Below, in pieces: positions 32,596 to 40,603 of a stretch of 40,843 bases of DNA. The notes below the pieces were generated by a model. It made no database searches, was not told the DNA's origin, and saw only the letters and a program-made list of their open reading frames with translations. Numbering within the stretch: position 1 is the first letter of the stretch; each line of letters begins with the position of its first letter. Made by a program: the position numbers and the translations under genes. The stretch spans positions 1 through 40,843 of the forward strand of contig NZ_JAQBNR010000054.1 of NCBI RefSeq assembly GCF_028288465.1. Direction: 5' to 3'. The stretch comes from Ferruginibacter sp. (GTDB taxonomy: Bacteria; Bacteroidota; Bacteroidia; Chitinophagales; Chitinophagaceae).

Positions 32596-33501
32596 ATGCT
32601 GCGTAAAATTATATATTTTATCAACCCTATTTCTGGAACAAAAGACAAGGCGCCTGTTTTAAAAATAATTGAAGAAAGAACAAAGCAACAAAATATACCG
32701 TATGAAATTTTACATACCAACGCCCAGGGTAATTACCATTTTTTAAAAGAAAAAATTGAGCAGGAAGGCGTTACTGATATTGTTGTTTGCGGCGGAGATG
32801 GTACAGTTAGCCAGGTAGCTGCAACCTTAATGGAGGAGGATGTAAATATTGGCATCATCCCCATGGGATCGGGCAACGGCCTGGCATTGGCGGCAAAAAT
32901 TCCAAAGGAAATCAATAAAGCCCTTGATGTAATTTTCACCGGTAGAGCCCGTTATATTGATTCCTTTTTTATTAATGATACTTTTAGCTGCATGCTTTGC
33001 GGACTTGGGTTTGATGCCCAGGTAGCACACGATTTTGCCCGGCAGTCATCCCGTGGATTAGGTACCTATATTAAAAAAACGCTTGAAAATTTCATTACGG
33101 CCAAACCTTATTCCTTTGAAATTGTAAATAAGGGAAAGTCATTTGCTGCCGAAGCTTTTTTTATTAGTATAGCCAACAGCAATCAATTTGGCAACCAGTT
33201 TACCATCGCACCAAAAGCCAGTTTAAATGACGGCCTGCTTGATATTGTGGTGGTAAAAAAAATGAGTAAACTACGTATGCTGCTGGCAATTGCAAGGCAG
33301 GTAACTGCGGGTAAAATAAACGAACACGATGATAAAACGTTTCATGAAAGAGACGTACTTTATTTTCAAACTCCACAGTTAATCATCCACAATCTTGATA
33401 AAGCACCGCTGCATGTAGACGGAGATCCGGCTTATACTGCCCAAAAACTGGTGATAAAAATAATACCTGATGCCTTTAAATTAATACAGCCTGCCGGCTA
33501 A
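32596..33501 (+). CDS. diacylglycerol kinase-like lipid kinase
   Basis: A 301-residue protein of the DAGK catalytic family (YegS/DgkB/BmrU group). The nucleotide-binding motif GGDGTVSQV (66-74) and the glycine-rich IPMGSGNGLA (88-97) are intact, as is the N-terminal FINPISGTK strand. The C-terminal beta sandwich contains the NDGLLDIVVV stretch and APLHVDGDPAYT (near 275-286), also typical. These enzymes phosphorylate diacylglycerol or related lipids. The lipid substrate cannot be told from sequence. It stands 154 bases after fabH and 62 bases before the CBS gene, on the same strand. A role in membrane lipid turnover fits its fabH neighbour. Confidence 0.88.
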   Translation: MLRKIIYFINPISGTKDKAPVLKIIEERTKQQNIPYEILHTNAQGNYHFLKEKIEQEGVTDIVVCGGDGTVSQVAATLMEEDVNIGIIPMGSGNGLALAAKIPKEINKALDVIFTGRARYIDSFFINDTFSCMLCGLGFDAQVAHDFARQSSRGLGTYIKKTLENFITAKPYSFEIVNKGKSFAAEAFFISIANSNQFGNQFTIAPKASLNDGLLDIVVVKKMSKLRMLLAIARQVTAGKINEHDDKTFHERDVLYFQTPQLIIHNLDKAPLHVDGDPAYTAQKLVIKIIPDAFKLIQPAG

Positions 33502-33563
33502 TTAACTAAGGTAAAATAACGTAACTTCAATTACAGATTATTAACAGCTTAAACCTAAAACCA

Positions 33564-34013
33564 ATGCGTACAGTTGCAAACATATTAATGAGTAAGACGC
33601 CGGCATTTAATTTTGTAGATCCCGATGCAAAAGTGATTGAAGCTCTGCACATCATGAACTCAGTTAACCTTAGCTACCTGGTGGTATATAAGAATGATAC
33701 CTTCTATGGAATTTTTTCTGAAAGGGATTATAGCCGCAATGTAATTTTAAAAGGGTTACACAGCGACAGTTGTGCTGTTAAGGAAGTGATGAGTGTTTCG
33801 CTTCCGGTAATTGACATGCAGGATACTGCCGAGCATTGCATGGAATTATTGAATACACATAAAACACGCTACCTGATTGTGTTTGAGCATAATCAATTTA
33901 AAGGCGTTGTAACCATCAATGACATTTTAAGAGAAGCGCTCAAAAGCAAGGAAATGGTGTTTGATGAATTAACACTTAACCAGGCAATGGAATGGCAGGA
34001 TAAGATTTTTTAA
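33564..34013 (+). CDS. CBS domain-containing protein
   Basis: A 149-residue protein made almost only of a CBS pair (Bateman module): CBS1 at about 8-60 (AFNFVDPDAKVIEALHIM, ending GIFSERDYSRNVI) and CBS2 at about 72-130 (VIDMQDTAEHCMELL, then RYLIVFEHNQFKGVV and INDILR). CBS pairs bind adenine nucleotides such as AMP, ATP or S-adenosylmethionine and act as energy sensors. There is no attached enzyme or channel, so it presumably regulates a partner protein. The ERDY and INDI ends are the usual ligand-contact positions. The gene is followed by a good terminator at 34041-34067 and is convergent with the patatin gene. Confidence 0.92.
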   Translation: MRTVANILMSKTPAFNFVDPDAKVIEALHIMNSVNLSYLVVYKNDTFYGIFSERDYSRNVILKGLHSDSCAVKEVMSVSLPVIDMQDTAEHCMELLNTHKTRYLIVFEHNQFKGVVTINDILREALKSKEMVFDELTLNQAMEWQDKIF

Positions 34014-34040
34014 AACCTGTTGTAATATTTTTGTTGAAGG

Positions 34041-34067
34041 AACCTGTTGTAACAAACAGGTTTTTTT
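34041..34067 (+). terminator. terminator after the CBS gene
   Basis: AACCTGTT (34041-34048) pairs perfectly with AACAGGTT (34055-34062) around a 6-base loop and is followed by a T run. Its end touches the stop codon of the convergent patatin gene. Confidence 0.85.
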
Positions 34068-36285
34068 ATTTAAGCAATTGTATTAATGCTTTCAATACCT
34101 GCTGGTTATTGGCTGCATTAAAAGATGCCATTACATCTACCTTTTCAGCTGCGGTTAAATGAAAATTCAGTGCTGCTCCCTGGTCTTCAATTTTAGGCGT
34201 ATATATAAATTCCAGCCGGTGCAAATTTGTTCTGGTTTGTTCAGGTATAAAACTATAGGCCTGGTTTTGAAAATAATCCTGTAGATTAAACCAGTTATGC
34301 TGTAGCATGGTGGCAGGCTTTACCAATAGATCTGTTATAGTACCTGTTTCCAGCGGATGTTGCCAGTTATCTTTTTCCCTGTCACGTATTTGTACTATTA
34401 AAACACCACTAGTGTTTTCAGCAAGCCAATCTTTAAAATTATCGATAAAACGCAACGTGGATTCCTGGCCAAAATTATCCCGCAGGCCTGCATCCATCAC
34501 ATCAATTACCGGGTTACAGGGCAACCATACATTTGGTAAAACATAGGGAAACGTAGCGTTCATCCGCATGGCAGTAAGTAGCCGTAAGTTCATAGGGTCC
34601 TGTAGCCGAAACAAGGCGGCAAAATCAATGGCATCCGGACTAACGCTGCTATCATTGTCAAAGGCTGCCGGTTTCATCATAAAACTAAGCGGCTGTGTGC
34701 CTATCATCATTTTGCGCCCATCTGCGGTAACCACGGAGTTGAATATCATCATCGGAATGTTGGCTGCTTTTTCATCGGCCGCGTAATCTTTTAATTGCCG
34801 GTTTAATATTTTACCCGAATTTTCATTGAGCTTTTCTTCAAAGGCATATCCCCTGTCTTTAATATAACTATAGGGACCTACCCTAAATTTTTGCGCCGGG
34901 GAAAAAATATCCCTGCTGATCATGGAAGAAAAAACAGGATTTAGTAAATCCTGTGCGATATTATCCCGGTAAACTTCCTGGTGAAGATTTAGATTTTGGC
35001 CCTGTAATTTTTGCCTGTATAACTCTCGGTAATATGCTGCAGACAGCATACCGCCGCTGGCGCCACTTATTAAAAAAGTGTGGCGCATTAGACTGCCGCC
35101 TGTAATGCTGTCGAGTTGCTGCAGGGTATTCATCACAAATGTGGTACTGCGCAAGCCCCCGCCACTAACGTTTAAAAACAGGATGGCCGGCTTAACCTCC
35201 TGTTGCTTTTTTTTCCAGTTATTCAATACCTGGATCATATTGTTTTTATCGGCTGTTATGTTGGCGGGCGAACAAATTTGCTGCAATGACTGACGGCTGT
35301 ATTGCGGCCGTTGATCTTTATTGGTGTAATTTATACCGTAAGCCTTGTTGCGTGGATCGATGATTTCTTTCTCATATAAAATATTCAGTATGGCAACAAG
35401 GGCAATTACAAACAGCAGGCTCCAGCTTTGCAAAAAATAGGTCAATGCGCCTATCACGGCCACCATCAGGGCAAAGAATACAACGATGCTTGCAGCAGCA
35501 GGTGGCTGAAAAAATTTTACATCTAAAAAAAAACCGCATACAATCAGAAAAATAAAAGCGAGAATGATGCCCATCATCGCTGCAAAGTGATGGCGCTTAA
35601 AAATAGTGTCTAAAAAGTCCTGGTTGTAATGCGTTACAGGCCTGGCTTTGCGAAATTTAAACCGCCCGCTAAGGAAATAACTCACCTTCATGCCAAAACC
35701 ATCCGTGTGTGGTTTTTTCGACGGATCAAAATTGCTTCTGAAAAATTCAGGATTGGCTACTACCGGGGTAATAGTGCGTAAAATAGTTCTGTCAACTCCA
35801 AAAAAGAATGCAAAAGAAAAAGCCACCAGGGCTATAAACCCTCCTAAAAACCCAAGTACAAGGGCAACCTCTTCACCCGTACTTAGCAACTCTTTATAAG
35901 TATTAAACTGTATAGATTTCACCAGGTAAAAAGCAAGGAAAAATAAAGGCAACAGGCCATTGTTTATACAATATTTCAAAAAAGGCGTGGATGCAGTAGC
36001 CAAAAACTTGAACCGCCGGGTATGCAAAATAAAAGTGGTAATATTCCAGCTCATAAAAAATACACCCATTGCAATACCCACCGCCGCAGAGCTAAGTGCA
36101 TTTACTTTACCAAGGTATTCGGGAACGAAAAACAAAGCATCTGCCCCAAAATTTTTCATAAAGCCACTGTTGATAGTGCTGGCCATCAGGAACCAAAATA
36201 TCAACAATACCTGGTACTTTCTAAAATGCAGGATCAGTAACTGTATAGGGAAAGAATAAAAGATATTCCTCAGCAAAAGCTTCAT
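34066..36285 (-). CDS. patatin-like phospholipase with N-terminal membrane domain
   Basis: A 739-residue protein in two parts. Residues of about 25-305 hold about seven membrane helices with a soluble loop around 165-230. From about 365 a patatin domain begins: the oxyanion motif SGGGLR (374-379), the nucleophile elbow GASGG with Ser410, and the DAG motif with Asp598 that completes the Ser-Asp dyad. A lipid acyl hydrolase acting at the inner membrane is therefore likely. The membrane part has no family I recognise, and this fusion is less common than plain patatins. It follows ctaA on the same strand with an 83-base gap. The substrate is unknown. Confidence 0.85.
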   Translation of the reverse strand: MKLLLRNIFYSFPIQLLILHFRKYQVLLIFWFLMASTINSGFMKNFGADALFFVPEYLGKVNALSSAAVGIAMGVFFMSWNITTFILHTRRFKFLATASTPFLKYCINNGLLPLFFLAFYLVKSIQFNTYKELLSTGEEVALVLGFLGGFIALVAFSFAFFFGVDRTILRTITPVVANPEFFRSNFDPSKKPHTDGFGMKVSYFLSGRFKFRKARPVTHYNQDFLDTIFKRHHFAAMMGIILAFIFLIVCGFFLDVKFFQPPAAASIVVFFALMVAVIGALTYFLQSWSLLFVIALVAILNILYEKEIIDPRNKAYGINYTNKDQRPQYSRQSLQQICSPANITADKNNMIQVLNNWKKKQQEVKPAILFLNVSGGGLRSTTFVMNTLQQLDSITGGSLMRHTFLISGASGGMLSAAYYRELYRQKLQGQNLNLHQEVYRDNIAQDLLNPVFSSMISRDIFSPAQKFRVGPYSYIKDRGYAFEEKLNENSGKILNRQLKDYAADEKAANIPMMIFNSVVTADGRKMMIGTQPLSFMMKPAAFDNDSSVSPDAIDFAALFRLQDPMNLRLLTAMRMNATFPYVLPNVWLPCNPVIDVMDAGLRDNFGQESTLRFIDNFKDWLAENTSGVLIVQIRDREKDNWQHPLETGTITDLLVKPATMLQHNWFNLQDYFQNQAYSFIPEQTRTNLHRLEFIYTPKIEDQGAALNFHLTAAEKVDVMASFNAANNQQVLKALIQLLK

Positions 36286-36368
36286 GTATATGGACTTTTT
36301 TTAAATGTACTACTTATTAAACACAAGTACATAACATCCGCAACGCCGAATTATTTTGCCAGAATATT

Positions 36369-37415
36369 TTATTTTCTTTTTAACACAAACAGAATGGATA
36401 CCACACATATCAGCAGCGACATGGCTACAAACTGGTGCGACACGCCAAGCAATACCAGGCGGCTGGGATAAGTGGCATTTAAAACGGTGCAAATTCCCAG
36501 TACAACCTGAAGTATCACAAGCATCAATACCCACGATCGTAATTTGGTAAATAGCAGATGGTTTTTTACCTCCGAAGCAGCAAAATACCAATACGTAATC
36601 AGGGCAAAAAGCAGATAAGCCAGGCCCCTGTGAATAAAATGAATGGTAATTTTATTATCCAGCAAATTTTTTGAAAAAGGAGATAATTCATTTAAACCAG
36701 CAGGAATGATTTGGCCATTGATATCCGGCCAGGTGGGTGCAGTAACTGCAGCTCTTAAGCCCGCCATAAATGCACCATAAATTAACTGGAAAAACAATAC
36801 GGTTACAATTGCCAGCATTATACCCTGTAGCCTGGCATTGATCACCTTTTTTGCCGGAGCTTCCAGCAATCCCAGTGCGAACCATAAAGTATAACACAAC
36901 AAGCCTAACGCTGCTATAAAATGCGTAGCCAGCTCTATATGCCCCACAAAATATTTTTCCGGTACCAGCCCGCTTTTTACCATAAACCAGCCGATAGCAC
37001 CTTGCACAGCGCCCAATAAAAATAAAATCACCATGGGCAAAATCATTTTTTTATTGAATTTTTTGGTAGCCAGGAAATAGATAAAGCCAATCAAAAAAAC
37101 CATCCCCATCGTTCTTGCCCACAGGCGGTGAAACCATTCCCAAAAAAATATGCCTTTAAAATCGCTGAGCGAAAAATTCTGATGCACGTATTTAAACTGG
37201 TCGGTTACTTTATAGCGATCAAATTCGGCCTGCCAGGCTGCATCACTTAACGGCGGCAATGCACCAGTGATGGGTTTCCATTCCGTAATGGAAAGCCCGG
37301 ATTCTGTTAAGCGGGTGATACCGCCAATCAGTACCTGTATCACAATCATTGCCACCCCTGTTAATAGCCAAAAAGCTACCTGTTTATTATTCCGTTGTTC
37401 TAAAGTTGAATCCAT
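36369..37415 (-). CDS. ctaA: heme A synthase (CtaA/COX15)
   Basis: Converts heme O to heme A for aa3-type cytochrome oxidases, in the inner membrane. The 348 residues form eight helices with the paired histidines of the family: FFWEWFHRLWAR (His97), ELATHFIAA (His165), IHFIHRGLAY (His262) and GVSHQFVAM (His327). The N-terminal signature GGITRLTESGLSITEWKP and the extracellular loop APTWPDINGQIIP are those of the COX15-type (type 2) enzymes. The gene is divergent from rnhB. A perfect promoter box (37423-37430) sits so close that the message is predicted to start at the ATG. No other cytochrome oxidase gene is in the window. Confidence 0.95.
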   Translation of the reverse strand: MDSTLEQRNNKQVAFWLLTGVAMIVIQVLIGGITRLTESGLSITEWKPITGALPPLSDAAWQAEFDRYKVTDQFKYVHQNFSLSDFKGIFFWEWFHRLWARTMGMVFLIGFIYFLATKKFNKKMILPMVILFLLGAVQGAIGWFMVKSGLVPEKYFVGHIELATHFIAALGLLCYTLWFALGLLEAPAKKVINARLQGIMLAIVTVLFFQLIYGAFMAGLRAAVTAPTWPDINGQIIPAGLNELSPFSKNLLDNKITIHFIHRGLAYLLFALITYWYFAASEVKNHLLFTKLRSWVLMLVILQVVLGICTVLNATYPSRLVLLGVSHQFVAMSLLICVVSILFVLKRK

Positions 37416-37422
37416 AGCGGTG

Positions 37423-37430
37423 CAAATTTA
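37423..37430 (-). promoter_or_regulatory. -7 box of ctaA, leaderless
   Basis: The minus strand reads TAAATTTG, an exact TAnnTTTG, ending seven bases before the ctaA ATG. With the usual 5-7 base distance to the transcription start, the message would begin at or next to the start codon. No -33 box was identified. Confidence 0.55.
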
Positions 37431-37496
37431 GCGTAGCAATGACTGTATTTGCACATTGAATTAGTTTTTGCGTTTTTTGACAGATATTTGTTCCAC

Positions 37497-38093
37497 ATGT
37501 TGCTTTCTTATTATCAAAAAGATTTAATTGAAGCCGGGCTGGACGAAGCCGGAAGAGGTTGTTATGCAGGGCCGGTGTTTGCCGCTGCCGTTATTTTACC
37601 GTTGGATTTTTGCCACCCCCTGTTGAATGACAGCAAACAATTAAAAGAAGAAGAACGCAATCTCCTCCGCCCCATTATTGAAAAAGAAAGCATTGCCTTT
37701 GCTGTGGCTTCAGTTGATAATGATGAAATAGATACCATCAATATTTTGCAGGCGTCTTTTAAAGCCATGCATCTTTCGCTTGATAAATTAAACGCTGTGC
37801 CACAATTGTTGTTGGTAGACGGTAACCGCTTTAAAGCCTATCAAAATCTTCCTCACCAATGTATTGTTAAGGGTGACGGGCTGTATGCTTCAATAGCTGC
37901 GGCAAGCGTTTTGGCTAAAACTTACCGGGATGAGTACATGCAGCAACTGCATCACCAATACCCCCACTACGGCTGGCATGATAACAAGGGATACGGCACT
38001 CCTTTTCACAGGGAAGCCATTGCCAGTCATGGCCTCTGTTGCTATCATCGCAAAAGTTTTGACATTTCCCCCATCCCCTTCGCTGAACAATAA
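37497..38093 (+). CDS. rnhB: ribonuclease HII
   Basis: Removes ribonucleotides from DNA and RNA primers from hybrids. The 198 residues contain the complete DEDD site: Asp16 and Glu17 in GLDEAGRGCYAGP, Asp108 in LLLVDGNRF, and Asp127 in VKGDGLYASIAAASVLAKTYRD (shown here in part as KGDGLYASIAAASVLAK). LNDSKQL and HHQYPHYGWHDNKGYGT are further family blocks. I chose the ATG at 37497 (MLLSYYQKDLIEAGLDEAGR); the frame is open upstream to 37449 but adds unlike residues. The C-terminus is short and lacks extra domains. It is divergent from ctaA. Confidence 0.95.
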   Translation: MLLSYYQKDLIEAGLDEAGRGCYAGPVFAAAVILPLDFCHPLLNDSKQLKEEERNLLRPIIEKESIAFAVASVDNDEIDTINILQASFKAMHLSLDKLNAVPQLLLVDGNRFKAYQNLPHQCIVKGDGLYASIAAASVLAKTYRDEYMQQLHHQYPHYGWHDNKGYGTPFHREAIASHGLCCYHRKSFDISPIPFAEQ

Positions 38094-38318
38094 TTTTCTT
38101 TTTATTTCGTCTAATTAAACTTTGTTTAGCAGCGTCAGTCTGTATATAAGCGCCAGTTAAGCTGCTTTATTGATAACCAAAACAAATGCATCAGCAATTA
38201 CAACGCATAATTTGCAAGTGTACACCAGCGGTCATTTCAAGGTTTTCTTTCAGAAAAAAGATTTTTAGCCCTATATATTTCTTAAACAAAAAAATCACTC
38301 AATCAAAAACCAATTATT

Positions 38319-38624
38319 ATGACTATCAAAATTGCAATTACAACAATCGTACTGGCACTTGGTATTACCAGTGCAAACGCACAAACTCACACGGTAGCAC
38401 ACCGTCAGCACCAACGCATACGCCAGGGCGTTAAAAGCGGCGAGTTAACAAAAACAGAAGCCACTAACCTGCGCAACGACCAAAAAGAAATTCGCCAGGA
38501 AAAGCAGGAAGCAAAGGCTGACGGCGTGGTTACCAAAGCTGAAGTAAAAGATATCCGGAAAGATCAAAAGCGGGAAAGCCGCAAAATTTTCCGTAAAAAA
38601 CACAACGAAAGAGAAAGAAATTAA
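38319..38624 (+). CDS. small secreted, highly charged protein
   Basis: A 101-residue protein with a clean signal peptide (MTIKIAITTIVLALGITSANAQ). The mature part is almost all Lys, Arg, Glu, Asp and Gln, with two similar halves: RIRQGVKSGELTKTEATNLR and then DGVVTKAEVKDIRKDQKRES. Both have a (S/D)G-(E/V)-(L/V)-T-K-(T/A)-E pattern that resembles an EF-hand-like turn followed by a helix. It ends KIFRKKHNERERN. Proteins like this occur in many Chitinophagaceae as periplasmic proteins of unknown role. It has its own terminator (38651-38680). The function is unknown; calcium binding is possible but not supported by a full EF-hand. Confidence 0.8.
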   Translation: MTIKIAITTIVLALGITSANAQTHTVAHRQHQRIRQGVKSGELTKTEATNLRNDQKEIRQEKQEAKADGVVTKAEVKDIRKDQKRESRKIFRKKHNERERN

Positions 38625-38650
38625 ATCATTATAAGCGGGGATTAATCAGC

Positions 38651-38680
38651 AGGTACTGGCTTTGGCCGGTACCTTTTTTT
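38651..38680 (+). terminator. terminator after the small secreted protein gene
   Basis: AGGTACTGGC (38651-38660) pairs with GCCGGTACCT (38665-38674), ten pairs with one G-T, around a TTTG loop. Seven T follow from the end of the stem. Confidence 0.9.
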
Positions 38681-38715
38681 ATCATTACTGGTTGGGGGTT
38701 TAGAAGTTCCGACAA

Positions 38716-39324
38716 CTAAGCAGTCCATTCTCCGGCACCCTGTCTTGTAATTACCCAATTATCGGTTACACAATCAACAATGGTAGAAGGGATCATACCA
38801 CCAGGTCCGCCATCAATCACAATATCGACCAAATGGCCAAATTTTTCATGAATGATTTCCGGGTCTGTGTACTCCTCCACCATTTCGCCAGGCAGCGAGG
38901 TGCTTAAAATCGGGTGATCCAGCACATCCAGTATGTCGCGGCATATAACGTTATCGGGTATACGCAAACCTATGGTACTTTTTTTCGTTTGTAAAATTTT
39001 AGGCACCTGTTTGCTGGCCGGTAAAATAAAAGTATACGGGCCGGGCAAATAATTCTTCAGCATTCTGTAAAGCGGCGTACCAATACTTTTGGTATAATCG
39101 CTTAAGTGGCTAAGATCCCGGCAAATAAAGCTCATTTGCACTTTGGCAGGATCAATATTTTTAATGACACATATCCTATCGATTGCTTTGTGTTGAAAAA
39201 TATCACACCCCAAACCATAAATGGTATCGGTTGGATAAATAATTACGCCGCCGTCCTTCAGGCATTCTGTTACCTGTTTGATGAGCCTTGGCTGGGGATT
39301 CTGCGGATGTATCTGGATTAGCAT
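38716..39324 (-). CDS. Sua5/YciO/YrdC family protein
   Basis: A 202-residue protein of the threonylcarbamoyl-AMP synthase superfamily. The nucleotide-binding signature is present (GGVIIYPTDTIYGLGCD at 25-41). Further blocks are MSFICRDLSHLSDY, LPGPYTFILPA and a KKSTIGLRIPD element, ending STIVDCVTDNWVITRQGAGE. TsaC/Sua5 makes the t6A37 modification precursor of tRNAs reading ANN codons; the length and the QM-SF-C region resemble the YciO branch (TIGR00057), whose activity is less certain. The start at 39324 (MLIQIHPQNPQPR) is typical of that branch; an ATG at 39342 is the alternative. It is convergent with the small secreted protein gene and divergent from the PfkB kinase gene. Confidence 0.9.
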   Translation of the reverse strand: MLIQIHPQNPQPRLIKQVTECLKDGGVIIYPTDTIYGLGCDIFQHKAIDRICVIKNIDPAKVQMSFICRDLSHLSDYTKSIGTPLYRMLKNYLPGPYTFILPASKQVPKILQTKKSTIGLRIPDNVICRDILDVLDHPILSTSLPGEMVEEYTDPEIIHEKFGHLVDIVIDGGPGGMIPSTIVDCVTDNWVITRQGAGEWTA

Positions 39325-39525
39325 AATGACTGTTTTATACAATTTAGCAAAGAGATTTGGCTATAGTAAATATTTATTGATAGTCTTCGCTGCAATAAGG
39401 CGGCAAAGTTACTTTAAGCCGTCAATACCTTCACAGTTATGTTGCATGCTACAAATATACCAACCAATAAAAATATCCGTTACCAACTGAACAAATGCTG
39501 CCGGCTGCCTTGAAGCAAAAACCAT

Positions 39526-39533
39526 TACTTTTG
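39526..39533 (+). promoter_or_regulatory. -7 box upstream of the PfkB kinase gene
   Basis: TACTTTTG is an exact TAnnTTTG match, 43 bases before the ATG at 39577. The usual -33 TTTG is not clear. Confidence 0.5.
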
Positions 39534-39576
39534 CAGCTTATTATTCATTTTTAAGCAACCAAAATTAAACCCGGAT

Positions 39577-40503
39577 ATGTCGTTAATTTCAGTAGGTACC
39601 ATGGCTTTTGATGCCATTGAAACTCCCTTTGGAAAAGTAGATAAAATTGTAGGTGGTTCAGGCACTTACGTAGCGTATGCTGCAAGTAATTTTGTCACTC
39701 CTGTTCAACAAATTTCTATAGTGGGATATGATTTTCCGGCCGAAGAAATGGACCTGTTAAAAACACGCGGAGTACAAATGGAAGGAGTGGAAATTGTTCC
39801 TGATAAAAAATCATTTTTCTGGAGTGGTAAATACCATACCGATATGAATACCAGGGACACGCTCATTACTGACTTAAATGTGCTGGCAGATTTTAACCCG
39901 GTGGTACCCGAAAGTTACCAGGGTGCCGATTTTTTAATGCTGGGCAATTTGTCTCCGGATATCCAGTTAAGTGTAATTGAACAGTTAAAAGAAAGACCCA
40001 AATTGATTGTAATGGATACCATGAATTTTTGGATGGAAATTGCATTGGACGGTCTAAAGAAAGTATTAAAAAGAGTAGACGTACTGATGGTAAATGATGG
40101 TGAAGCCCGGCAGCTGAGCGGCGAAGTTTCGCTTGTGAAAGCCGCCAAAATAATCATGGAAATGGGGCCTGCTTTTTTAGTTATTAAAAAGGGAGAACAT
40201 GGCGCATTATTGTTTCATAAAAACCATATTTTTTCGGCCCCGGGTTTACCGTTGGAAGAAGTATTTGACCCGACCGGTGCAGGAGATACATTTGCCGGTG
40301 GTTTTATCGGCCATTTGGCCAAAACAAAAGACATTAGTTTTTCCAATATGAAAACTGCGGTAATAGTGGGAAGTGCGATGGCCAGTTTTTGTGTTGAAAA
40401 ATTTGGTCCCAACAGGATGAAAGAAATTAACAAAGCAGATATTGACGCAAGGCTGGATGAATTTGTACAGCTGGTAAATTTTGAAATTGACGTAGTGGCA
40501 TAA
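39577..40503 (+). CDS. PfkB family sugar/nucleoside kinase
   Basis: A 308-residue ribokinase-fold kinase. The N-terminal region has VGGSGTYVAYAASNF (26-40, the GG substrate-lid element). The C-terminal PfkB signature is DPTGAGDTFAGGF starting at Asp231, with catalytic base Asp237. Also visible are VMVNDGEA-like LMVNDGEARQLSG and LVIKKGEHGALLF. The closest groups by layout are adenosine kinase/ribokinase-like enzymes; the substrate cannot be decided from sequence. It stands alone between a promoter-like box and a good terminator (40522-40552). It is divergent from the Sua5/YciO gene. Confidence 0.9.
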   Translation: MSLISVGTMAFDAIETPFGKVDKIVGGSGTYVAYAASNFVTPVQQISIVGYDFPAEEMDLLKTRGVQMEGVEIVPDKKSFFWSGKYHTDMNTRDTLITDLNVLADFNPVVPESYQGADFLMLGNLSPDIQLSVIEQLKERPKLIVMDTMNFWMEIALDGLKKVLKRVDVLMVNDGEARQLSGEVSLVKAAKIIMEMGPAFLVIKKGEHGALLFHKNHIFSAPGLPLEEVFDPTGAGDTFAGGFIGHLAKTKDISFSNMKTAVIVGSAMASFCVEKFGPNRMKEINKADIDARLDEFVQLVNFEIDVVA

Positions 40504-40521
40504 GCCGTTAAAATTTATTAT

Positions 40522-40552
40522 AAAAGCCGGTATTCGTAATGCCGGCTTTTTA
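40522..40552 (+). terminator. terminator after the PfkB kinase gene
   Basis: AAAAGCCGGTATT (40522-40534) pairs with AATGCCGGCTTTT (40538-40550) around a 3-base loop, with one G-T pair. It ends in a T run. It lies 18 bases after the stop codon. Confidence 0.9.
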
Positions 40553-40603
40553 ATTTTTGATACATTTACAGGCAAGCAATCACCGGCCCTAAATTTATTA
40601 CCC

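Noticed and set aside
34568..36259. Several 60-100 codon plus-strand frames opposite the patatin gene.
   Set aside because: Antisense shadows without start context or protein-like composition.
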